64,000 nucleotides of DNA, taken from positions 1 to 64,000 of the forward strand of contig NZ_WNKT01000014.1 in the NCBI RefSeq assembly GCF_009720725.1, in the 5' to 3' direction. The first letter of the stretch is position 1, and every line of letters starts with the position of its first letter. The notes under the pieces are model-generated. The model saw only the letters and a program-made list of their open reading frames with translations. It was not told the origin of the DNA and ran no database searches. The DNA comes from Allochromatium palmeri (lineage in GTDB: Bacteria > Pseudomonadota > Gammaproteobacteria > Chromatiales > Chromatiaceae). Positions 1-9,461 of this stretch are shown piece after piece. The translations under genes were made by a program, and so were the position numbers.

Positions 1-135
1 GTTCAACAACGTCTCAAGCGTCCCGGGGCGTGGTGGCGCCTTGAGCAGGCCGAGGCCATGCTGGCGCTACGCCTCAATCGCGTCAATGGCCACTGGGAGA
101 ACTATTGGCAAGACCTGATCAAACAAGCGGCATGA
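1..135 (+). pseudogene. transposase C-terminal fragment (ISKra4-like), cut by window edge
   Basis: Frame 1 is open from the first base to TGA at 133-135 and encodes 44 residues beginning VQQRLKRPGAWW and ending ENYWQDLIKQAA. The pattern 'RLKRPGAWW...AEAMLALR...WENYW' resembles the extreme C-terminus of ISKra4-type transposases, which end in a similar arginine- and tryptophan-rich block. Whether the full gene is intact upstream cannot be seen. The 96 bases that follow, up to the end of the glucan synthase gene, have no recognisable gene and may contain the right end of the element. The family assignment is recognition from a short stretch only. Confidence 0.45.
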
Positions 136-231
136 CAATGGCGCGGCACGCATCAGTTATGGTCGCACCCCGCGGCGTGAGCGTATCGGCCAAAGAGACG
201 AGCGCCCGCGCCGCAGAATCTCTTCGACCCG

Positions 232-3200
232 CTATCCAGCCACCCAGACATCTACACGATGCTCCTGCTGGTCATCCAGCAGCCGAATCGCCGGCCCGTC
301 CACCTGGACGTCATCCAGCCTGATCTGCTGCGTCACGCCACTTCGAGTACCGGCGCGGGCACGGTCCTGTCTGACCGCAATGTGATAGCGCGTTTCCCGA
401 TAGCGGTACTGAAGACTGAACCCGTCCCAATGCGCCGGTAGACAGGGGGCGATGTAGAGCCGATCCGCCTCCAGCCGCAGCCCCAGCAGGGATTCGAGGA
501 TCAGCCGATACATCCAGCCTGCCGAGCCGGTGTACCAGGTCCAGCCGCCGCGCCCGACATGCGGTGCGACCCCATAGACGTCAGCGGCAATCACATACGG
601 CTCGACCTTGTAGAGCGCGATGTCCTCGGGCGAGCGGCCATGATGGATGGGGTTGATCATCCCGAACAGCTCCCAGGTGCGGGTTCGATCGCTCAGTCGG
701 GCAAAGGCCATGGTCGCCCAGATCGCGGCATGGGTGTATTGCCCGCCATTCTCGCGCACACCGGGGACATAGCCCTTGATATAACCGGGTTCGAGCGCCG
801 ACTGATCGAAGGGCGGTTCCAGGAGCTGGATCAACCCGGCCTCGCGGCGGACCAGATGCGCATCCAGCGCCTCCATTGCCCGACGCGCCCGCTCTGGATC
901 AGCGGCCCCCGACAGCACCGACCAGCTCTGGGCGATGGAGTCGATCCGGCATTCCGGACTGGTCGCGGACCCCAATGGTGTGCCGTCGTCGAAATAGGCA
1001 CGCCGGTACCAGTCGCCGTCCCAGCCGTGCTGTTCGAGACGCTCGCGCAACCGCGCCGCTTCCTGTTCGCACTGTTCCGCGAATGGCGCATCATCACGCC
1101 GCACCGCCAGCTCGGCGAAGCGCTTGAGCACTTCATAGAGGAAGAAGCCGAGCCAGATGCTTTCACCCCGGCCCTTGATGCCGACCAGATTCATGCCGTC
1201 GTTCCAGTCGCCTGAGCCCATCAACGGCAGGCCACGCTCGCCCATCCGCAGACCATGCTGGATGGCGCGCACGCAATGCGTGTAGAGGCTCGCCGACTCG
1301 TCGCTCTGACTCGGAAGGTCGTAGTAGCCATCGTCCTCACCCTCGACCAGACGACCATCCAGGAAGGGAGCCATCTCGTCGAGCACCCCGGTGTCGCCGG
1401 TGATCTGGACATAGCGGCAGGTCGCCAGCGGCAGCCAGAGATAGTCGTCCGAACAGCGCGTGCGCACGCCCCGACCCGAAGGCGGATGCCACCAGTGCTG
1501 GACATCGCCTTCGCGGAACTGGCGGCTCGCGCACAGCCGAAGGTGCTCGCGCACCTGCCCTGGCTCGGCATAGACAAGCGCCATCGCGTCCTGCAATTGA
1601 TCGCGGAAGCCGAAAGCACCGCCCGATTGGTAGTCGCCACTGCGCGCCCAGAAGCGGCAGGCCAGGGTCTGGTACAGCAGCCAACCGTTGGCAAGCAAAT
1701 TGAGCGCAGGGTCCGGGGTCTCGACCTGCACCACGCCCAGGGTCTGCGTCCAGTAGTCCTGCACCGCCGTCAGGGCCGCCTGCGCCGCCGCCGCGCCCCG
1801 GTGACGATGCACCAGATGACTGGCGTCATCGGCACCGCGCCGACCCACCACGCCAAGCCGGAACACGATCTCGTGCGCCTGGCCGGGCGCCAGCTCGACC
1901 TGGACTTGAAGCGCCCCGCAGGCGTCTAGCGCCGGTCCAACCCGTCCGGACAGCCGCGCGCGTGTCAGCGCGGACGGATGGCTCAGGGTGCCGTTGCGCC
2001 CGAGGAATTCGGTGCGGTCGCCGGTGACAGTGCGTGCCGGATCGTCCACGTCGAAGAAGGCCAGCCGATCGGCGAACTCACTGTTGTAGGGATTGCGGGC
2101 AAAGAGGGCACCGCTAGCCGGATCGATCTCAGTGATGACATGCAGCGCCGACTTGGGTCGCAGATCCCCGAGCACCCACTCGACATAGCCGGTTGCAGAC
2201 AGTCGGCGCGTTCGATTTGAGCGATTGCGTAGCTTCAGCACCCAGTACTTGAGCGGTTCATCCAGGGCGACATAGGTCCAGAGCTCGGACTCGATGCCGG
2301 CTTCGCGATGCTCGAACACGCTATAACCGAAACCGTGCCGACTGACATAGGACGTGGTGCCCGCCGTGGGCAGCGGGGTCGGCGACCAGAACTGGCCGCT
2401 GGACTCGTCGCGCAGATAGAAGGCTTCGCCGTGGACATCGCTCACCGGGTCGTTGTGCCAGGGCGTGAGCCGGAAGCCGTGGGCGTTCTCGCTCCAGGTA
2501 TAGGCGCCGCCGCCGGCGGAGACGACCGTGCCGAAACGGGGGTTCGCCAGAACGTTCACCCAGGGCGCGGGCGTGGTCTGACCGGGCGCGGTGGTGATGA
2601 CGTACTCGCGTCCGTCGGCGGAGAATCCGCCCAGACCATTGCCGAAGGACAGCACCGGGCGTGACGGGTCGGTGTGCTCGGTCTCGCGCGGCCGGTCACG
2701 GCTGAGCTTCAGCGGCGGCATCCGTGTCGGTCGTGGACTGCGTCGACTAAGCTGCTCGGCCAGCGAGCCCTGGCTGTCGCAGAGGATGGCGCGCGCCACG
2801 GTCTGGAACAGGATGCGATCCTCGTCCGAGATCTGATCGGCCGGGCGGATGAAGATGCCGCCCGGATGGTCGACCACATGCGCTTCGACGCCCGCGGCGA
2901 TCAGACCCAGGATCTGCTCCTGGAGCTGCTGGCGATAGCCGGCGCGATCTTCGTTCCAGATCACCAGATCCACGGTGAGTCCCTTGAGCCGCCAGTAGGC
3001 ATGGGCCTGGACGAGCTGATGCACCAGGTCGATGTTGGCGCGGTCGGCGATCTGACAGAGCACGATCGGCACATCGCCGGACACCGCGTGACTCCAGAGT
3101 CCGGACTGACCGCGACGGTTCTGCGCCAGCACGCTGGATTCGGCGCGCAGCGAGGCGTTGGTATAGAGGATCGAGCTGGCTAACCGTCCGTAGAGCTGTG

Positions 3201-6200
3201 CGTCGGCCGGAGTCGCATTGAGCTGGCGCAGCACCACCTGGCTGTGGGTCCAGGCCAGATCGAAGACGCGATTGGCGAGACGCTCGTCCTGGTATTTTTC
3301 GACCAGATCCAGCGCCTGCTCGCGGGTTTCGCCGATGCCATAGATGAGATCCAGGGTCGCGGTCTCATCCGGCTCCAGGATCAGGCGATGACGGATAGAC
3401 ACCATTGGGTCCAGCACCGAGCCAGCACGGCCCGAGAGCGCCCCGGCTTCGTCGAGCGCCTGGGGTGAGGCCGGCGTCCGATCCCGTCCGATGAACTGCA
3501 TCCGATCCGTTTCGTAGGAGGGGTCGAGCGCACCGAAATCCATCGCTTCGCGCTCTGACGACGCCTGACCATCCTGAGCCGACTCCAGCCCACCTCGCAC
3601 CACCATCACATGAAACATCCAGGGCGTCGCCTCGCGACTGGAGCGCGGTCGACGATTACAGAGGATCGCCGACTGTGGATGCAGGATCTCGGTCTGCATG
3701 AACAGATTGCTGAAGGCCGGATGCAGGGTGTCGGCCATGGGCGGAGCGAGCACCACTTCGGTGTAGCTGGTGACCTCGATGACGCGGCGGGTGCGTGAAC
3801 GGTTAGTGAGCCGCAATCGCCGCAGCTCCAGATCATCCTCGGGTGAGACGACGATCTCGGTGTAGGACTCGATCTCGTGATCGCGGCGGCGGAACTCGGC
3901 GCGGCCCTCGGAGAAGATCGCCTCGAAGCGCTCCGGCATGGTCAGCGTCGGCTGGTAGGCGCTCGACCAGAGGGTGCCGCTCTCCAGGTCGCGCAGATAG
4001 CAGAAGCTGCCCCAATGATCGCGCGTGCTGTCTTCGCGCCAGCGGGTAACGGCGAGATCCTTCCAGCGGCTGTAGCCGCCGCCGGCGTTCGTCACCATGA
4101 CGTGATAGCGACCATTCGACAGCAACTGCACCTCGGGATGCGGGGTATTGGGGCTGTCGAGGACGCGGATCGGCGACTCCAGCGGACCGTCGTTCGCGCG
4201 TTCGTTGGTGATCTCGCCGTGGGTGTCGGAAAAGAAGGCGGTGGTCTTGGGGATGCGCTCCTGGAGCAGCAGGGCCGTGGCCTGGAACGAGGGTGTCGAG
4301 GCGAAGCGCCGCTGCATCGGGCGATCCAGCAGCCGATAGGCCAGTGACAGCAGGGTCATACCCTGGTGATGGGCCATGAAGGAGCGGATCACGGCGCTCG
4401 TCTGGCCGCGCGGCAGCCGCGACGGTGTGTAATCGATCGCTTCGTAGAAACCAAATGGCCCCGCCAGCCCACCGGCGGCGAGCCGCTGGAGATTCAGACA
4501 GGCGGCCTCGGGCGCCACCATGAGCGCGAGTGCTGAGGCATAGGGGGCGACGACCAGATCCTCGGCCAGCCAGCGCTTGAGTCCAAGCCCAGGGACACCG
4601 AAGGCGCGGTACTGATAGTTGAGCTGCGTATCGAAGCCGTTGTAGCCCGATTCCGAGACGCCCCAGGGCACACCGCGCTCCTGGCCATAGGCGATCTGTC
4701 GCGCCACAGCGGTGCGATAGGTTCGGTCGAGCAGGGTGTTGTCATAGGTCGGCATCACCAACAGCGGCATCAGGTACTCGAACATCGAGCCGCTCCAGGA
4801 CAGAAGCGTGGCGTCGCCGGCCGCGCGGGTCAGGAGACGCCCCAGAGCAAACCAGCTTTCCTGCGGTAACTGACCCTGCGCAATGGCGACGAAACAGCCC
4901 AGACGCGCCTCGGAGGCCAGCAGGTCGTAGTAGCTCGCATCGCGCCGTCGCTCGGCGACGTTGTAGCCGATGGCCAGCAGCGCCTGCGCGTCGTCGAACA
5001 GGAAGTCGTATTCTATTTGGGCTAGATCGGCGGCGGTGCGCGCCAGATGCTCGATCAGGACGAGCCGCTCGCGCGCGGGCTGGCCGGATGCGCCGTCAGC
5101 GTCCGTTTCCAGCTCGGCCACTTGACGCAGCGTCAGTGACAGACTGGCCGGCGTGTCCGTGGACTGGGGCGCGAGCAACAGCAGATCATCCAGCAGGGCA
5201 CGGCCTTGGTGCGCCAGACGCTGCATCCAGGCTGTCACCGCGTCCTCGGCGTCAGTCGGCACCCGCCGTTCAGGCGTGGCGGCCTCGGCCTGGGTCGTGA
5301 GCGTCACGAGACAGTCGCGTGCTTCGCTGAGGCTGGTCGGTGGCGACTGGAGGGCAGACGCCAGCGTGTGCCGGATGTCGGCGAGTGCGGCGGGCACCAC
5401 GCCCCGACGCTCGGACTCGGAACCGGCCGCGACCGCTTCCTCCAGAACCTGCACGGTATCCATGAGGCCGTCCAGCCAGCGCGGGTTGAGGATCGGAGCG
5501 TCGATCAGCGCCCGCAGGCCTGGTTCCAGGGTCAGCAGATGACCGGCGAGGTTGCCGCTGTCCACCGACGAGATGTAGTGAGGCTCAAGCGGCACCCGTG
5601 AGCGGGTGTCGTACCAGTTGAAGAAGTGACCGCGATGGCGTTCCAGTCCCGCCATGGTCTGCAGCGCGGCCTCGGTGCGCGCAAGCAGTCCGCCGGTAGG
5701 CAGATAACCGAAGTCATGCGCCGTCAGATTCGCCAGCAGCGAAAGTCCCATGTTGGTCGGTGAGGTGCGATGCGCCACCACGGCCACTGGATGCTCCTGG
5801 ACGTTGTCCGGCGGCAGCCAATGGTCGTCCGGCCCGACGAAGGTCTCGAAGAAGGCCCAGGTTTTGCGCGCGACTGTGCGGAGAAACTGGATCTGATCGG
5901 CCGTCAGATGCGTCTCGCGACGCGCCAGCGGTTGGCTCATCCACCAGGCGATCAGGGGCGCGGCCAGCCAGGGTAGCAGAATCGGTGCAGCGACGAGGAG
6001 CGAACTCGGTTCGCGTACCGCCAGCGTTGCACCCGTGATCAGGGCGATGGCCGGGGCGATCCACATCGTGCGGTAGACGTCGACCAGTCGCTGGTCGTGG
6101 CGCTCCAGATCGCCCGAGGAGGTCCATTCGAGCAGGCCGCGCCGACTGACACCCATCCGCCACAGGGTACGGATCACGGCATCCAGGCTGAAGAAGGCTT

Positions 6201-8979
6201 CATAGGGCAGACAGGCCAGCGTGAACAGTGCTTGTATCAACCGCTGGCCGGCATCCTGGATCGCCGCCCGCAGATGCGCCGTCCAGCGCAGATCGCCGGG
6301 CTTGCGCACGGCGCTCAGGATCGCGGTGAGCAGCGACGGAACCAGCAGGATGCCCAGCACCGCCAGTGTCCAAATGCCCGGCTCGGCCAACAGCACCAAC
6401 CCCAGCACCAGCAGCGCGGTCAGGGCCGCCGGCACCAGGCTGCGGCGCAGATTGTCGGCCAGTTTCCAGCGCGACAGGATGGACAGCGGATTGCGGCGCG
6501 GTCGACCGTCACGCCCCGGAACCTGCGGCAGCAGCCACTGCGCGATCTGCCAGTCGCCGCGAATCCAGCGATGGCGTCGGCTCACATCCGCGCTGTAACA
6601 GACTGGATAGTCCTCGTACAACTGCACGTCGGAGAGCAGCCCCGAGCGCGCGTAGCAGCCCTCCAGCAGGTCATGACTGAGGATGCGGTTCTCGGGAAAG
6701 TGATCGTCGAGCGCCTGTTCAAAGGCGGCGACCGCATAGATGCCCTTGCCGATGAAAGAGCCTTCCTGGAACCAGTCCTGATAGAGGTCAGAAACGGCCT
6801 GGGTATAGGGATCGATGCCCGCGTCCTGCCCGTGCAGCCGTGCAAATCGGGAGCGGTTCGCGCCGGGGAGACTCACCGCCACCCTGGGTTGCAGGATGCC
6901 GTAGCCCTGGCTGACACGTCCGAGCTGCGGGTCGAAGTGCGCCCGGTTCAGCGGATGCTCCATGGCACCGACCAGCTCGTGGGCGGCATCGCGCGGGAGC
7001 TGGGTATCGGTATCCAGGGTGATGACATAGCGCACCTGCGGAAGGATCCGGATGTCGCCGACGATCAGCGAGAAGCGGGCGCTGGCGTGCGTCGTCGGTT
7101 CCTCGGAGTCCGAGGGATTCGCCGAGATTTTATCGACGCCGCGCAACAGGGCATTCAGGTCCATCAGTTTGCCGCGCTTGCGCTCATAGCCCATCCAGAG
7201 CCCTTCCCCCGGATTCCAGCGACGCGGGCGATGGAACAGAAAAAAGGTCTCGCCGTCCGAGCAGGGGTATTTGGCATTCAGCGCGGCGACGCCCTGCGCG
7301 GCTAAGCGCATCAGTTCAGCATCGCCCGGCTGCGTCTGCGTAGGTGCGTCATGGAAATCCGTCAGGAGACCAAAGTGCAGATATGTATCGCGATTGGCCA
7401 GGAAACGCACTTCCAGCGCCTCGATCAGGGTCTCGATCTCGCGCACGCGGCCGAGCATGGTCGGCACGACGATCAGGGTGCGCGCCTCCGGCGCAAGACC
7501 CGTGGAACAGTCCAGACGCGGCAGCGGATAGGGCGTGGCCAGCAGGCTGGCCAGCCAGTTCACCAGCGCGACCGCCAGTTGACTGGTGCCGAGCACCGCC
7601 AGGACCACCAGTGGCGGCAGCAGCCAGCCCGGAAGGCTGTCGGCCTGCGCCAGCAAGCCCCAGGCAAAGCCGGCCGTGAGCAAGAAGATTGCGCCGAGAT
7701 AGAGCGCCAGCGGTGAGAGGGTGCTCAGCCGTTTTAGTAACGCCAGACCCGAGAACCGTGCACCGGCCTGGCGCTCCAGTTGCGGGCGTCCGCGATCGAT
7801 CAGGTAATAGCCGACATGCGCCGTGCGCCCATCCGCTTCTTGGGCGGCCGCGCACGCCTGCGCCAGTCCGATCGCCTCACGCGCGACCTCGGCTTCAGAT
7901 CGTGGACTGTGTTTCGCGATGGTCTCGACTACATGCCGATAACGATCACGGGTGGCGAAATCCATGCGCCCATAGAGTCCGTCAGGATCTTCGTTCAGGG
8001 TGCACTCGACCAGGCTCATGGTCTCGACGAACTCGCGCCAGTCCATGGCCCCGAGGGATCTGAGGCTGCCGATGCTATTGCTGATCGACACCTGATCCGC
8101 CGCCTGCTGCTGGACCTCGATGCGCACCAGGTGTTCGATCGTCAGTACGGACTCGGCGAGTTGCTGTTCGATCCAGGTCAGTGGCAAAGCCAGCGCGGCG
8201 CTCTGGCCCTGAAGCCGGCGTGCCAGCTCGGCGACAAAGGCGCCCGACAGCGGCGGATTCGAGCGGGCCATGTCGGCGATGACCAGGATCAGATTCTTGG
8301 GATCGCTCTCAGCCATCGCCAGCAGACGATCGGCCCAGCCATCGGCCAGATCCTGATCGACGCGACTGGCGGCGAGGCGGGCCGCCACGCGGCGGAGATT
8401 CTCGATCAGCGCCAGTCGCAGCATGATCGGGAAGGCCCAGAGCTCGCCGAGCCGCAGCACAGTCACGCTCTGATAGGCCGCCACGAAGCGGTGGATGTTC
8501 TCCGGATCGACCCGGCCATCTCCGTGCGCGATGACTTCCAGCGCCAGGTCGTACACGCGCGGCAAGGCCGCCGAGGGACCATCGCGCAGACGCGGCAGCT
8601 CCCGGCTGTAGCCCTTGGGCAGGTGTCGCCGGGCGGTGCGGATCTGCTCCTCGATCAGATAAAAGTTGTCGAGTAGCCATTCCCCGGCCGGGGCGATGCG
8701 ACGGCTCTCGGTCACTGCCGCCATGAGCTGCCGACAGACCAGGTCCAGGATCTTCTCGTTCGCGTTCAGACGCGCCACGAGGCGATCCGGTGGATGCCGG
8801 GTCATCAGAACATGCGAGGCCGCGAGCACCTTGCCGTGCTGCTCCATCTGGGCCGCGCTGAACAACTCCAGGCGCAACGGCGACTCGCCGTCGATGGATG
8901 GACGGGTCCAGCGGCGGCTGGGGAGTAGCGTCATCAACTTGACCAGGATGTCAGGTATCGCCGGAGTGCGTACATTCAA
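232..8979 (-). CDS. cyclic beta-1,2-glucan synthase (NdvB/ChvB/Cgs type)
   Basis: A giant inner-membrane enzyme of about 2915 residues, close to the 2800-2900 of rhizobial and Brucella cyclic glucan synthases. An N-terminal region is followed by membrane segments (roughly residues 430-510), a GT84 glycosyltransferase domain with YVITLDTDTQLPRD near residue 650, a second group of membrane segments (about 880-1080), a glycoamylase-like domain (about 1130-1560), then beta-sandwich and GH94 phosphorylase modules with the acidic motif GSGDWNDGMN near residue 2590. In characterised homologues these parts prime, elongate, cyclise and size a periplasmic beta-1,2-glucan used in osmoadaptation. The frame is open from a TTG at 9021, but AAGGAG lies nine bases before TTG 8979, which also falls after a stem-loop, so 8979 is preferred. 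It is last in a minus-strand series with small membrane and coiled-coil genes, suggesting envelope or osmotic stress. Family certain; product shape inferred. Confidence 0.93.
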   Translation of the reverse strand: MNVRTPAIPDILVKLMTLLPSRRWTRPSIDGESPLRLELFSAAQMEQHGKVLAASHVLMTRHPPDRLVARLNANEKILDLVCRQLMAAVTESRRIAPAGEWLLDNFYLIEEQIRTARRHLPKGYSRELPRLRDGPSAALPRVYDLALEVIAHGDGRVDPENIHRFVAAYQSVTVLRLGELWAFPIMLRLALIENLRRVAARLAASRVDQDLADGWADRLLAMAESDPKNLILVIADMARSNPPLSGAFVAELARRLQGQSAALALPLTWIEQQLAESVLTIEHLVRIEVQQQAADQVSISNSIGSLRSLGAMDWREFVETMSLVECTLNEDPDGLYGRMDFATRDRYRHVVETIAKHSPRSEAEVAREAIGLAQACAAAQEADGRTAHVGYYLIDRGRPQLERQAGARFSGLALLKRLSTLSPLALYLGAIFLLTAGFAWGLLAQADSLPGWLLPPLVVLAVLGTSQLAVALVNWLASLLATPYPLPRLDCSTGLAPEARTLIVVPTMLGRVREIETLIEALEVRFLANRDTYLHFGLLTDFHDAPTQTQPGDAELMRLAAQGVAALNAKYPCSDGETFFLFHRPRRWNPGEGLWMGYERKRGKLMDLNALLRGVDKISANPSDSEEPTTHASARFSLIVGDIRILPQVRYVITLDTDTQLPRDAAHELVGAMEHPLNRAHFDPQLGRVSQGYGILQPRVAVSLPGANRSRFARLHGQDAGIDPYTQAVSDLYQDWFQEGSFIGKGIYAVAAFEQALDDHFPENRILSHDLLEGCYARSGLLSDVQLYEDYPVCYSADVSRRHRWIRGDWQIAQWLLPQVPGRDGRPRRNPLSILSRWKLADNLRRSLVPAALTALLVLGLVLLAEPGIWTLAVLGILLVPSLLTAILSAVRKPGDLRWTAHLRAAIQDAGQRLIQALFTLACLPYEAFFSLDAVIRTLWRMGVSRRGLLEWTSSGDLERHDQRLVDVYRTMWIAPAIALITGATLAVREPSSLLVAAPILLPWLAAPLIAWWMSQPLARRETHLTADQIQFLRTVARKTWAFFETFVGPDDHWLPPDNVQEHPVAVVAHRTSPTNMGLSLLANLTAHDFGYLPTGGLLARTEAALQTMAGLERHRGHFFNWYDTRSRVPLEPHYISSVDSGNLAGHLLTLEPGLRALIDAPILNPRWLDGLMDTVQVLEEAVAAGSESERRGVVPAALADIRHTLASALQSPPTSLSEARDCLVTLTTQAEAATPERRVPTDAEDAVTAWMQRLAHQGRALLDDLLLLAPQSTDTPASLSLTLRQVAELETDADGASGQPARERLVLIEHLARTAADLAQIEYDFLFDDAQALLAIGYNVAERRRDASYYDLLASEARLGCFVAIAQGQLPQESWFALGRLLTRAAGDATLLSWSGSMFEYLMPLLVMPTYDNTLLDRTYRTAVARQIAYGQERGVPWGVSESGYNGFDTQLNYQYRAFGVPGLGLKRWLAEDLVVAPYASALALMVAPEAACLNLQRLAAGGLAGPFGFYEAIDYTPSRLPRGQTSAVIRSFMAHHQGMTLLSLAYRLLDRPMQRRFASTPSFQATALLLQERIPKTTAFFSDTHGEITNERANDGPLESPIRVLDSPNTPHPEVQLLSNGRYHVMVTNAGGGYSRWKDLAVTRWREDSTRDHWGSFCYLRDLESGTLWSSAYQPTLTMPERFEAIFSEGRAEFRRRDHEIESYTEIVVSPEDDLELRRLRLTNRSRTRRVIEVTSYTEVVLAPPMADTLHPAFSNLFMQTEILHPQSAILCNRRPRSSREATPWMFHVMVVRGGLESAQDGQASSEREAMDFGALDPSYETDRMQFIGRDRTPASPQALDEAGALSGRAGSVLDPMVSIRHRLILEPDETATLDLIYGIGETREQALDLVEKYQDERLANRVFDLAWTHSQVVLRQLNATPADAQLYGRLASSILYTNASLRAESSVLAQNRRGQSGLWSHAVSGDVPIVLCQIADRANIDLVHQLVQAHAYWRLKGLTVDLVIWNEDRAGYRQQLQEQILGLIAAGVEAHVVDHPGGIFIRPADQISDEDRILFQTVARAILCDSQGSLAEQLSRRSPRPTRMPPLKLSRDRPRETEHTDPSRPVLSFGNGLGGFSADGREYVITTAPGQTTPAPWVNVLANPRFGTVVSAGGGAYTWSENAHGFRLTPWHNDPVSDVHGEAFYLRDESSGQFWSPTPLPTAGTTSYVSRHGFGYSVFEHREAGIESELWTYVALDEPLKYWVLKLRNRSNRTRRLSATGYVEWVLGDLRPKSALHVITEIDPASGALFARNPYNSEFADRLAFFDVDDPARTVTGDRTEFLGRNGTLSHPSALTRARLSGRVGPALDACGALQVQVELAPGQAHEIVFRLGVVGRRGADDASHLVHRHRGAAAAQAALTAVQDYWTQTLGVVQVETPDPALNLLANGWLLYQTLACRFWARSGDYQSGGAFGFRDQLQDAMALVYAEPGQVREHLRLCASRQFREGDVQHWWHPPSGRGVRTRCSDDYLWLPLATCRYVQITGDTGVLDEMAPFLDGRLVEGEDDGYYDLPSQSDESASLYTHCVRAIQHGLRMGERGLPLMGSGDWNDGMNLVGIKGRGESIWLGFFLYEVLKRFAELAVRRDDAPFAEQCEQEAARLRERLEQHGWDGDWYRRAYFDDGTPLGSATSPECRIDSIAQSWSVLSGAADPERARRAMEALDAHLVRREAGLIQLLEPPFDQSALEPGYIKGYVPGVRENGGQYTHAAIWATMAFARLSDRTRTWELFGMINPIHHGRSPEDIALYKVEPYVIAADVYGVAPHVGRGGWTWYTGSAGWMYRLILESLLGLRLEADRLYIAPCLPAHWDGFSLQYRYRETRYHIAVRQDRARAGTRSGVTQQIRLDDVQVDGPAIRLLDDQQEHRVDVWVAG

Positions 8980-9006
8980 CTGTGGAGACTCCTTCTCGAA
9001 GCAAGG

Positions 9007-9033
9007 CCTCTCCGGACCCAATGCCCGGAGAGG
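9007..9033 (-). other. intercistronic stem-loop before the glucan synthase gene
   Basis: CCTCTCCGG (9007-9015) and CCGGAGAGG (9025-9033) form a perfect 9-bp stem with a 9-base loop in the gap between the coiled-coil gene and the glucan synthase. No T-run follows on the minus strand, so it is not a classical intrinsic terminator. It could mark an mRNA processing or stability point that lets the small upstream genes be expressed more than the 8.7-kb gene. It lies over the upstream TTG (9021), which supports initiation at 8979. Confidence 0.5.
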
Positions 9034-9050
9034 TATTCAGGACTCACCGG

Positions 9051-9341
9051 CTATTTGAAATGTGCCAGGAATGCCTGATACGAATCCTTGAAGGCCTCCC
9101 AGACATTGTCGGTTTCCAGCTTGACCTGTTCCCAGGTGTTCTCGCTTGCCGCCTGCATCTCTGCAAGCTTTTTCTCGCCTTCCGCACGCTTGACATGCAG
9201 GGCTGAGAGATGCTCTTCATATTTCACTCTGGCCTCTTCCTTGATTTCCTGTCCCTTCTCCTCCAGAGCACTGATACTCGCATTCCACTCATCGAGCTGC
9301 GCCTTCATCTTGGCGATATATTCATCTCTTTGCGTTAACAT
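9051..9341 (-). CDS. small charged coiled-coil protein (sll1863-type stress family?)
   Basis: 96 residues, almost wholly alpha-helical and charged: MLTQRDEYIAKMKAQLDEWN followed by an E/K-rich heptad-like stretch and a C-terminus ending FKDSYQAFLAHFK. The frame extends upstream, but the start at 9341 is chosen because AGGAG stands seven bases before this ATG. There is no signal peptide or membrane segment. The opening resembles small coiled-coil proteins annotated as sll1863-family stress response proteins; this is recognition without a search. It sits between the DUF2333 gene and the glucan synthase on the same strand. Biochemical function is unknown. Confidence 0.75.
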   Translation of the reverse strand: MLTQRDEYIAKMKAQLDEWNASISALEEKGQEIKEEARVKYEEHLSALHVKRAEGEKKLAEMQAASENTWEQVKLETDNVWEAFKDSYQAFLAHFK

Positions 9342-9461
9342 AGCGTTCTCCTGTTGTGGGTCATTCAACCGGCGGATTGCCGGAGCACAAACACGATTCA
9401 GTCCAGTAGACATCTATATTGGAATCAGTGACTCACGACCGAGGTATCCGGGCATTCTGAT

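Noticed and set aside
6097-7305. 402-codon plus-strand frame inside the glucan synthase gene
   Set aside because: Antisense shadow of the GT84 region; Gln/Arg/Ala-rich sequence with no domain.
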